DNA of 64,000 nucleotides from positions 62,001 through 126,000 of the forward strand of contig JAFKAC010000043.1 of NCBI GenBank assembly GCA_025766275.1, given 5' to 3'. Shown here in pieces: positions 56,040-64,000 of this stretch. Source of the DNA: Lactarius indigo. Taxonomy: Eukaryota; Basidiomycota; Agaricomycetes; Russulales; Russulaceae. Position 1 is the first letter of the stretch, and each line of letters opens with the position of its first letter. The notes under the pieces were generated by a model. It was not told the origin of the DNA. It was given only the letters and a program-made list of their open reading frames with translations, and did no database searches. The translations under genes and the position numbers were made by a program.

Positions 56040-58007
56040 TCAGGCGTCCTGAAAACCCTCCTTCTTCCACAGTTGTTGGAGGATAATGTCCTTTACATCG
56101 TCTGATTCTCCTGCTACTCCGTTAAGCCAGTCGCTGGCGCGTTGTTGAGGGGGTACGTCTTGAACCGCCCTGGTAGCGACCTCTGGTTCTTGTTGATGAT
56201 AGTCGGTGTCGACATACCGACTGGTTGATGCTTGGGGTTGATAGCCCCCTCGTGGTTGTCTACAATCGCGAGCCATGTGTCCGTCCTTTCCACAATTATA
56301 GCAGGTGACTGGCCTTTGATTATTTCGCCCTCCTCCTCTTTGGAGGAACCCTCCCCTTGGTTGATACGGGGGGCGAGGGGCGAGTATGTCTTCAGCTCCT
56401 GCAAGTCGTCCTCGGATTCGGTCTGCCAAGGTATCCATGGCATTTGGATCTCGTAGATTTCTTGGCTGCCATGAACTTCTTGGTGGTCCCTGCCACTGTC
56501 TTTGTTGTCATTGCCTTCCTTGTCCTTGTCCAGGGGGAACTCCCTTGTTCAACACCGCTTTAAGGTGGAGGTATTGCTGTTGACGAGTGGTAGCCGCTTC
56601 TTTCCATTCACGGTAGTTACGGGGATTGTCAAGGGTATAGACCTTTTCATATAGGTCTTTTGGTAGTCCGCTTGCGAATAAATCTAGCGTCTGCGGATCG
56701 TCGAGTCAATACTGAGCGCGGCGTATCAGTTGTTCGAATTGGGTGCAATACTCATCTAGATTGCCCCCAATCATTTTGACTCCTTTCTTAAGCTTGTATT
56801 GAGCTTGTTCTTGTTCCATCGTGTTGCGGAAGCGCTGCATAAAGCTGCGCGTGATTTCGTTCCATAGTCCTTCACTAGTACGGGGTATACCAGCTTGTAT
56901 CTGGCCGTCGAGCCAGGTAAGCATCGCTAATACCCATTCGCTGACGTTAACACCCTTGATGTACAATAGGAAAAGGAGAGCTCGTCGATAGGGTGTGGCC
57001 ATTATGCCTTCATCTGCGTTCATGCCCCAGTAGACATGCCACTGAGTGAGAAATGCTTCGACTTTGGCGCGTTCTCCGTCGAATACTGTGGGTGCTTCGC
57101 CAGCTAGCTTATTACTTGGAGGGGGAATGATAGGACCTGCACCTGGTAATCCTCCTCCCGGAGGTCCTCCTCCTGGTGGTCCTCCTGGGAATCCTCCAGG
57201 GAATCCTTCGAATCCCGGTCCTCTTGGTGGGGGTCCTCCTCCTCCTCCTCTAGGCAGATCATTAGGGGGTCCACCTCCTCCGCTGGGAGGATCGGCTATG
57301 TCGGGCCCAATGGCACGATGGATTGCTACGTCGTCGTCGGTCATTCGATGACCCGTATATGGGTTGATGGGAGCTAAGTTAGCTCGCGATTCTTCTGTGA
57401 TGCGTCTTTGTTCTTCGAGGGCGATCTGATCCCTTGCCTCACTAGTGAGGTATACTTCTTCTTGGGTAATGGTGGCTGTTGCCATTGCGACTGCCGGGCT
57501 GTGGATGTGGATTACTTCCGGCTCGGGTTGATGAATAGTTAGCAACTCAGTTTGTTGTATGATATGGTCGCTGATGGCTCCTAGGCTTGCTTCTTCTGCT
57601 GGTGTTGTTCCTCGGCTTGGTGACTGTTGACTATCAGAGGCTTCTTCTCCACTGATTCCTTCATCAGTGTTTTCTTGTGCTTGTCCGTCAATAGGACCGT
57701 AATCTGCGCGGCTATTAAGCTCTCGTGCGTCGATGTCGCAGTTGTAGTTTCTTCCTGCTGGTCATACAATGTCCCAGCGATGATCTATAGGGTTCCAAGT
57801 AATCTCGACCCAACAGAGATGTTCGAAGTTAAACTCAACAGGTCGGAAGCGGTTAGGACCGTTGAACTCTACGAAATATCCGGTATCTTCTCCTCTTTCT
57901 CTCCACTGCGCTGCTCCTAAGAATCTTGTTGGTACGTTGCGATCTCCTCGTCGTTCAATATGATAGGGACGGAAGGACGTCCACTGGTCTCTGGTCGAGT
58001 ACGCCAC
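56040..58007 (-). pseudogene. gag: E2 gag, three internal TGA codons
   Basis: A single frame of 656 codons from GTG at 58007 to TGA at 56042-56040. N-terminal region with TRDQWTSFRPY and VEFNFEHLCWVE; a Gly/Pro-rich linker (57330-57130); capsid region FLTQWHVYWGMN, SEWVLAMLTWLDGQ, EQEQAQYKLKKG; zinc knuckle CYNCGKDGHMARDC (C-x2-C-x4-H-x4-C) near 56300; C-terminus EGFQDA. Internal stops: TGA 57764-57762 (E3 has CGA at this codon), 56708-56706 (E3 has CGT) and 56510-56508. No ATG opens the frame in E2 or E3. Confidence 0.85.
56052..56058 (-). promoter_or_regulatory. E2 gag-pol -1 frameshift heptamer GGGTTTT
   Basis: Gag codons GAG GGT TTT, then CAG GAC GCC TGA (stop 56042-56040). The pol frame is -1 and is open from upstream of this site. 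The heptamer is shared with E3, although neighbouring sequence differs (TGGAAGAAG here, TGGGGAAAA in E3). Confidence 0.65.
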
Positions 58008-58015
58008 GATTGAGG

Positions 58016-58026
58016 ATCTTGGTCTT
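58016..58026 (-). other. E2 primer-binding site, self-priming type
   Basis: In element sense AAGACCAAGAT, two bases (TT) after the 5' LTR. It pairs over exactly 11 nt with ATCTTGGTCTT of the LTR (complement of 58260-58270). The same 11-mer is used by E3 although the LTRs differ. Confidence 0.65.
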
Positions 58027-58028
58027 AA

Positions 58029-58536
58029 TGTTACACTCCACGGGCGTTAGTCCAACTTGGACTCGGAATAGGCGTAGTCGACTTAGCGATGATAAGTGAA
58101 TGGGGACCACGTGTCAACCCAACACAAGCTGAACAGGGGCCCTACTGGCGCACACTGCAGCAATATGATGAAGAAGGGTATCCCTTGGTGGATACAAGTA
58201 GAGGCACACTTAGTCCGAGACTAAGGCAGGCAAGAGACGAGTCAAGTGGTGGAATGAAGAAGACCAAGATGGGGACTCTTGGTCTTCCGAGTTGACTACT
58301 TATACAGATACGCGCAGGCTTTGAAGCGCCGCTGGAATGGTAGGTAACCAATAGCGTAACTAGCTCGAACCCTAGTACCGCTATCCTAGGAATGAGTCAT
58401 ACATGAGTCACAATCACATGCGAACTACTATGCTGACTGATACGATGTAAGAGTCCATGACTAATGCTAATACCGGACCGTAGTCATAACCGGTCATGAG
58501 TCGTGCGTAATGAGTCATCAAGTCCGTACCATAACA
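58029..58536 (-). repeat. E2 5' LTR (508 bp)
   Basis: In element sense starts TGTTATGGTACGG and ends GTGTAACA. TATAAG begins at 58304, predicted transcript start at 58270. The frame of DUF6535 copy G reads 41 residues into it before a stop at 58414. Confidence 0.92.
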
Positions 58537-60117
58537 GTCAGCTTCTGGGATTCCCAGTTTATTGGGGGCCGAAATAAGCCAAGAGTCGTCGCGGCGTTGC
58601 GCTCGTGCAATAACACAGGTGAACATGGCCTCTCCAAGTAATGCAACTTGTTGATCTCCACTACTGCACCAACCTCGCATGACACGGATGAATTCAGTGG
58701 TTTGCAGTCCCCTAAGTTGATCCGAGGAAATGACTATGCGGAGGATTTCCCAGAATGAATAGGGAAATTGGAGTGGATCAAGGGCTTTCGCGCAGATCAT
58801 GGCCCGGCGGTTTTTGACAGGCTCGGGAAGCAAATCGGATGAGAAAGTGCGGCGAAAGAATCCTATTAATGCATCAGAAAGCTTGTCTTTGTCCTCTTCG
58901 GCGAGACTGAGCAGAGGATCGTCGACCACCTTGGAGCCGCGGATGCCGGGTAAGCCAGAAAAGAAGCGCTCCAGTTCGTGATCTTCGTCCAAACTGTCCA
59001 ACGTCCACAGAAATGCGTGAGTATCGATCTCCGATGGTGCATTCAGAGCGGCGATCTCGGCCGCCTTCTGCATGCCCTGCACAAGTAGTTGGCGAGAGCG
59101 TGTCTCCAAGTCCTCAAAGCGAGAGAAGGCCTCATCACTAAAGTAACCCAAATAAGTGAGCTTCCGAAGAGCCCGGAATATGAGAAATGATATCCCATTA
59201 ACAATCTTCCACACCGGCAATGAGAGTGGGGTGTAGTATGGGCTGTCATGACGAATGATGGGAATGATCGTGATGCATCCGTACAGGGCCGTGCAAACGC
59301 CGACCCATGACAGCGACAACTTGAAAACAGTCAGATTGACGTTCCATAGGAACACAACCAGACCGGCAAAGAAAAGGAACAGGGAAGCGTGGAGAAGTGT
59401 CGGCAATGCTTCAACTGCCCAAGGAAGGAGAAGCTTGTCGACGCCTTCAGAAAGGAACGTGCGGATCCTTGCTCGCTTGTCGGGACTGTAACGTAGCTGA
59501 TTGGCTTTGAGGTATTTTCGTGCCCATTGTTGTAGCAACGTCGCGAGCAGAGCACAAGAAATGCTGATTACCAGGCTCAAGAACCAAAGCGAATTGACCC
59601 AGACAGCATACGTTGGTGGGGAGAACGGGGGTGGGGAAGAAGGAAGGGAAATATTGGGTTGACTCGGGTCGGAAACGGTCTGATAGATGTTCGCGAGGTA
59701 AAAGTTGGAGGTATCCTGTGGGTTCGGCCGAATATCCTGAATGGACACCGAGATCAGAGATGCAACGGCAGCAGAGAATAAACCGGTCTGTGATCATTCA
59801 GTTGGTGTCAAGCACGGCATAAGATGATGGAGACGCACAAATATCAGAATACCATCGGCGTCCGCTTTCCATCCTTCAGCCATTTTCTTGTCCACTTCAG
59901 AGGCCATCTCTAAGTACATTGAGAAAATAGGCCCAGAGCCGTCGACAAAGTTCGATACGCCCTGTGTTGCTTGATTCTGCGCCGACTGGGGTGGGTACTG
60001 GTAGTCGCCTGTGAGAACGTCAGTAACGGGTATTGAGCCAAGTGGAAGTAAGGTACCTGTTGCTGGGCCTATACCTGCCTTCATTATATCGATATCTTCG
60101 TGAGGAGCTGGGGACAT
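58537..60117 (-). pseudogene. DUF6535 copy G (subfamily 1), cut by E2 LTR
   Basis: Exons 60117-60057 (MSPAPHEDIDIMKAG), 60008-59839, and 59787 down to the LTR junction at 58537; introns 48 and 51 bp. No stop in the remaining frame. All four hydrophobic segments and ELERFFSGLPGIRGSKV are present. The coding sequence ends at LGIPEAD, then LTR-encoded residues follow. The missing tail would have been left of the junction but is not found at the other end of E2. A membrane-anchored protein lacking the Ser/Pro tail could still be made. Confidence 0.82.
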
Positions 60118-60239
60118 CGAAGCCATGTCGGGTTAGAACGCCGACGACAGTCAAATGTGGGGGCCGGATTGAGAAAGAGGAGGAAAAGCGTTGATTCTTA
60201 TGAGAATAATAGGGAGTCTTGGCCCTTGGCGAGTTTCTG

Positions 60240-61290
60240 TTCCACGAGATTTACCGAGTTGTGTCTATAAAAGTTGAACGTATGAACGACATACATACGC
60301 TATTCCGAACATTCCGACAGTGCACGTGACCTCGAGACCACTCATCTACTTGACAAACGTCTTCAATACGCTCCAACGACAACCCGCCGTCCGTCTTCTC
60401 GGTCTACAACGGGCTCCCAGATCTCTCCAGCACAAACGATGGGCTTCAAACACTGCAGGTTCCTGCACCAATGTCGAGAAGTATCTAAAGGAATTGTTCA
60501 TGCCCTCGGAGAAGAGCGCGGCTTGTCTACACGTTTTGGGCAACAGTACCGTCTCTGCTTCTCTTTCTGCTTCCCCAGCTGATTGCTTGTTCTCCATGCA
60601 GAGACCTCGCATCGCGGCGACACAGCCCACCATGATTGATGCGATCACCATGGCTCTGTCCAACCCGACCATCTTCGACTTTGTTCCGGTCTTCGAGCTT
60701 CGAGCTTCAAGCTCGATGTTGACCCTCACTGCGCATGGACACCCATTGTTTGCACACCTCTGGGCATTCCTAAGTAGTGGGCTTGAGGACGCGCACGCCT
60801 AGCATCGTACACACATAGGCGCCACGTAGGAACATGGTACGTGTCCCTGCAGTCCATCTCTCTTCGTCGCCCAGCCCCCCAAAGACAGCGCAAAGACAAA
60901 TAAGCCAAATGGATGTCTGGATGTTGCTCAGCTGGAGCGCAACGTCCGTCTACTCGATCTCGCTGCCCGCAGATTCCAGAGGACCGTACGTTGCGCCGCA
61001 ACCTAAGTCGAGCGCTTGGTCATGATGGTGAGCTCTCCCCCTCTGCTCCCCGGAAATAACCATACGTTGAGGTTATCGTGAATAAGGCGATCCGCGCCGG
61101 CTTATTAGCGGACAAGCTCGTGCAGACCGTCGGATGTTGCGCGCCGCCGCACGTATATTCGGTTTGACCTTCGCGGTAGCGATCGTCTCGCCCTCATTAA
61201 CATCGTGCACTCCTGATTTCCTGCAGCCGAATTCGTCTTCCTCTCCACCTGCCATCCAACAAAATTGGTTGCCCCGTCTCACTACCGACT
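60240..61290 (+). pseudogene. Decayed eIF3m-like fragment 12
   Basis: LTNVFNTLQRQPAVRL (60350-60397) then EKYLKELFMPSEKSA; MIDAITMALSNPTIFDFVPV near 60632-60691; LAQLERNVRLLDLAARRF with shifts near 60925-60985; and IRAGLLADKLVQTVG near 61085-61130. It parallels fragments 2 and 4. A TATAAAAG on the plus strand lies about 80 bases before the first block. Confidence 0.55.
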
Positions 61291-61990
61291 TGCAGCGAAC
61301 GTCGAATAATTCTTACCTTTTTTGCGTCTACCTATTAAACTTGCCAAAAATGCGTGACTGACCCCGCCAATCCCCAGCCGTAGAGTCCACGATCAAGTAC
61401 TGTGCGCGCATTCCCACCTCACTATGGTGTCCCCTAGCCCTTGTTTCTCATTTAGAGTCAATATTTCAATTGTCGCAGATGGTACTGTACGTGGACACTC
61501 AGCTGTTCTACAATTCAAGACGAAGCGCAGATCTCCCGGCTACTCGCAGGGTACCCCTCGTTAGGCAGACCCAAATGTGCACTCTTTTTCCAATAGATTC
61601 GACAGGACCTTGTAGTAGAGCATGGTCGACTATCTATCTGGTGACGGTGCGAGGAAACGAGAGGCCTTTTCTGTCCTATTGATGTCAAGGGGTTAAGCGA
61701 GGAATCACTGTGAGTGCCCAAGTCTCGGGGAAGTCGTCTCCTTTGACCCGCCGTCTTATTACCGTCCTGCAACAGAGATCGAAAGATCCTTCAATCTTTT
61801 TTATCCCCATCTATTAAAAGCGCGGTCGACCGATTCTCTAGAAATTCTATCGTCACACCTGCGACTACAGTGTTTGCGTTCAAGCTATAATATTCAAGTA
61901 CCACGCGTGCGTCTCTGCCTCGCTGTGACGTCTCCTAGCAATCCTAGCCCTCTCAACCATTTACATAAGCTTTGACGAACTTCAACACGC
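61291..61990. repeat. Repeated spacer (copy of 10481-11160)
   Basis: Contains GGTACTGTACGTGGACACTC and CTATCTGGTGACGGTGC, as in the other two copies. No gene accepted. Confidence 0.45.
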
Positions 61991-62704
61991 ACCCAAGACA
62001 ATATTCCTCCATTTCTCGTCCTACGACACTCTCCCAGGTGTTACCGGCATAAGCGACAAACTGCGCATGTTGGAGTTCTCTCGTCAAGAGGTGGCTGAAC
62101 AAGTGGAAGATCACGCCCTCAGAGAAGCTTTTATAAGAGCGTCTTGCGACGTCTCTACCAAAGCAGGATAGCCGTGCGTCCTCTACTTCTCTCCCCCCTT
62201 CGCCTGCTGACGCGCCTCGCTCTCCGTACATACCTTGGTCTACCGCTGAAAGCTCGCACACGTCCTCTCGCATCGCAAGCCACGCAGCTTACCGTACTCG
62301 ACGCGATCGCCACGTCCCTGTCCGACCTAACTGTCGTCTTGGCTCTCCCTCTCGTCAAACTCAACGCGGTCCTCGTTGCGCAAGTTCTTCATGCTCCAGA
62401 TATTCCAAAGTAGCGGCTGGACTACCTGGATGCCTTCCAGCACGTGCACGCACGTTGCCAATGGTAAGTAAGCCTTTCTTCCGCCTCCGCTCCCAAAGAC
62501 TTTTCTTCGCTTCCATGCTCTCTTCCTTGACCGCACTGACGCTATTACAAACAAAAGAGATCCGCATGGACTCGTCAACTTGCGAGTTCGCGTGGCCCGC
62601 ACAGACGTTGCGCGCTATTTGGTCTGCAGGGGTGAGCCTCGCACGGTGGCCCGCCTGGCCCGTAGGAGCGCTTGACGCTGTCGCTTTTGCCTAGTGCTGT
62701 TACG
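61991..62704 (+). pseudogene. Decayed eIF3m-like fragment 13
   Basis: FSRQEVAEQVEDHALREAF near 62080-62136; after an intron-like tract, QLTVLDAIATSLSDLTVVLA (62285-62344) and LVKLNAVLVAQV; a C-terminal block VSLARWPAWPVGALDAVAFA (62632-62691) closed by a stop. Parallels fragments 3 and 5. Confidence 0.5.
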
Positions 62705-63279
62705 AAGCAGTCTTGACAGTGATGACGCCGGTAGCAAAGCAGTCTGAGATTCCTAGCGGCAGGATGGCGTTCCCACGTCAGTTTCAAATGCGCACAAGAA
62801 TTTGCGGGCGGCAGCAGACTTAGCTTGACCGCACGTTTTTTCCATACCAACTCGTACTCACTGACCCGATAGGTGACTAGCCACGAGTTCCCTGTAACGT
62901 GCACTGCCTGAAATGCCCTTGCCTCCCCATTTTGGAACGGCCCTACATAGTATAGACTCTTTAAATTTCTCCACGCTCCTCTCAACAAGACCATTCGCAG
63001 ACACCATCGGAGTTGAGGGAATAGAGACGGGTACCTATGTGCGCGCCGGGGCCTACGCGTCACTTCCTGGTACACTCACTGGCCCTGCCAAGACTCCTCA
63101 CTCACGGCTCTCTACTCTATCAAGTATACACATTTCGCCACGGTATTCGCATCATGTAATAGGACAGTATGTACACAAGATGAGAAACGTATTGAATATC
63201 ATCAGTAAGGGCGATATCGGGAATCCTATGGGAATATGTGCCCTATATCGCACACGCGCATCGAAGAGATCGGGGGACG
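62705..63279. repeat. Conserved spacer 3' of DUF6535 copy H
   Basis: Spacer family again (GTAGCAAAGCAGTCTGAGA, ACTCGTACTCACTGACCC). No coding sequence seen. Confidence 0.45.
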
Positions 63280-64000
63280 TTAAACAATATCATATGAACA
63301 ACGAAAAGGCTGTGGTGGACGACCTCCTCCTGTGCGCTCGGCATTTGGTTCACGTGGTGAAGGGCCTGCGATGGCTGGGCCCATGTCAGTGACAGATGGT
63401 GACGGGAGTTGAGGTGAAGCATCTAAGGCGGCCATAGCGTCTGCGAGGATTGAGCGAATCGCCGAGGGGGGACCAATAGCGTCATTTTCATTGCGTGGAC
63501 CAACCATCGGGTTGTCAATTGAAGCGCCGGAAGCTGTATCAACTGTTGCCAAGGGATGGGATTCCGGGAAAGACGGCGAGGGGTTAGGTTGAGTCATGGG
63601 CGAGTGTGGAAACAACGACAAACCTGTAGGAAGTGTATTGTCGAGAATTGGATGAGAAGCTGAAGAAGGGTGGTTTGGTGGATCGAAAGGTGCCACGTGG
63701 TCCACGTTGTGCTGAAGAGTAACAGCAGCGGGTGGGGAGGTAGAGGAAAGAGGAGGGGTAGATGTCGAGGTTGCAGAAGTAGGGCGGGGTATTATTCCAC
63801 CAGGGGTGACAAATACATCAGCGGTCACTGGATCTGCTGAGGTGACAGGACATGAGAGGCTTTCGGTGTTCGTCTGATGAGCGATCCGGGGGTGGAAGTC
63901 GTCAAGCGGTATATCCGTGAGGCTTTCGACGACACGAGGTAGGGATATGGACGAGGAAGGCACATCAGGACTAGTAAGGGGAGCAGTGAGCGGCGCATCA
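63280..64000 (-). CDS. DUF6535 protein, copy H, C-terminal tail only (continues past window)
   Basis: An open frame runs from the window edge to the stop at 63282-63280. Only the Ser/Thr/Pro-rich tail is visible: VVESLTDIPLDDFHPR, SATSTSTPPLSSTSPPA, ILDNTLPTGLSL, and the end CSYDIV. The middle (PESHPLATVDTASGA) is closest to gene E, while the end (AIAGPSPREPNAERTGGG) is closest to B and C, so the tail looks mosaic. Completeness of the gene cannot be judged. Confidence 0.75.
   Translation of the reverse strand, partial: DAPLTAPLTSPDVPSSSISLPRVVESLTDIPLDDFHPRIAHQTNTESLSCPVTSADPVTADVFVTPGGIIPRPTSATSTSTPPLSSTSPPAAVTLQHNVDHVAPFDPPNHPSSASHPILDNTLPTGLSLFPHSPMTQPNPSPSFPESHPLATVDTASGASIDNPMVGPRNENDAIGPPSAIRSILADAMAALDASPQLPSPSVTDMGPAIAGPSPREPNAERTGGGRPPQPFRCSYDIV

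Larger units (their letters stand above)
51268..56070 (-). pseudogene. pol: E2 pol with C-terminal extension, four nonsense codons
   Basis: The whole 4.8 kb is one frame on the minus strand. Protease VDSGATHCF is near 55920; RT YMDD near 54826 to 54837; RNase H VDASGFATGA near 54380; HHCC finger ends CAECQWHK (E1 has CAECQRHK); integrase core VDFITKLP and DGQSERTNQ; chromodomain EEYEVEKILDSRRF. Nonsense codons: TGA 55485-55483, TGA 55137-55135 and TGA 53367-53365, each where E1 has CGA, and TAG 52566-52564 in the chromodomain where E1 has TGG. After the TAG the frame continues into the extension (MSSTRRNDQ at 52440 to the stop at 51268, 390 residues). That extension is well conserved with E1, including its coiled-coil-like C-terminus (AEDQLEKRIRQLQLE). 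Confidence 0.9.
50728..58536 (-). mobile_element. E2: full-length Ty3/gypsy chromovirus, decayed
   Basis: 7809 bp with two 508-bp LTRs (5' LTR 58029-58536, 3' LTR 50728-51235), primer site, gag, pol, chromodomain, C-terminal extension and polypurine tract in canonical order on the minus strand. The LTRs differ at 8 of 508 positions, all transitions, about 1.6%. Gag has three TGA codons and pol three TGA and one TAG, with no frameshift. Flanks CTGAT (left) and GTCAG (right) do not match, and only the right flank is DUF6535 sequence. E1 is the same family. Confidence 0.93.
58537..64000. repeat. Third copy of the DUF6535 / eIF3m-like module
   Basis: From the E2 junction to the window end the order and sequence follow 13724-18548 and beyond: subfamily-1 gene body, upstream DNA with TATAAAAG (near 60267), two eIF3m-like fragments, spacers, then the tail of the next DUF6535 gene. 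Gene start to next gene stop is 3163 bp here and 3250 bp between B and C. Confidence 0.65.

Noticed and set aside
6930..62704. COP9 signalosome subunit 7 as source of the PCI-like fragments
   Set aside because: Also a PCI protein, but the KW-TxEKK block and the order of helices fit eIF3m better; left as an alternative to test.

Overview
The window reads as accessory, repeat-rich DNA from a mushroom-forming basidiomycete (Agaricomycetes). The signs are multi-exon genes with GT-AG introns of about 48-75 bp, tandem copies of the DUF6535 membrane-protein family typical of Agaricomycetes, and Ty3/gypsy chromovirus LTR retrotransposons. I see no rRNA, tRNA, CRISPR array or ordinary single-copy housekeeping gene. 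All calls rest on reading the sequence and on recalled family features; no database search was run.

Layout. 1-5109 is the 3' part of a plus-strand gypsy element (E1) with an open pol and a 508-bp 3' LTR. It cuts DUF6535 copy A (5110-6446, minus). 6447-42846 is an array of minus-strand DUF6535 genes: pseudogene R1 (8055-8710), intact B (12519-15299) and C (18549-21316), remnant R2 (23072-23530), intact D (27082-29853) and E (31338-34143), remnant R3 (35815-36280), and F (39004-42221, broken by a 423-bp insertion). Between them, on the plus strand, lie a dozen or so decayed fragments that resemble translation initiation factor eIF3 subunit m (PCI domain). 42847-about 49700 is a second gypsy element (E3), 3'-truncated, with a solo LTR of its own family nested in gag. 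49700-50727 holds an 81-bp minisatellite and a poly-T tract. 50728-58536 is a full-length, decayed minus-strand gypsy element (E2, same family as E1). Its right LTR cuts DUF6535 copy G (58537-60117). Another spacer with eIF3m-like fragments follows, then the 3' end of DUF6535 copy H (63280 to the window end).

How it fits together. The array grew by duplication of a module [DUF6535 minus / eIF3m-like fragment plus / conserved spacer]. Two DUF6535 subfamilies are present, and at least C and H look like recombinants between them. The gypsy elements later landed in the array. All five LTRs carry a predicted self-priming signal: an 11-nt sequence 34 nt downstream of the TATA box that is exactly complementary to the 11 nt lying 2 nt inside the 5' LTR. 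The gag-pol junctions of E2 and E3 share a GGGTTTT slippery heptamer, and a second copy of the polypurine tract lies inside pol. Nearly all nonsense codons in E2, E3 and DUF6535 copy A are TGA, mostly where a relative has CGA, which points to CpG deamination as the main decay process.

Limits. Exon borders come from splice consensus and paralogue comparison. The eIF3m identity is from recalled family sequence. Element ages, expression and activity cannot be judged here.
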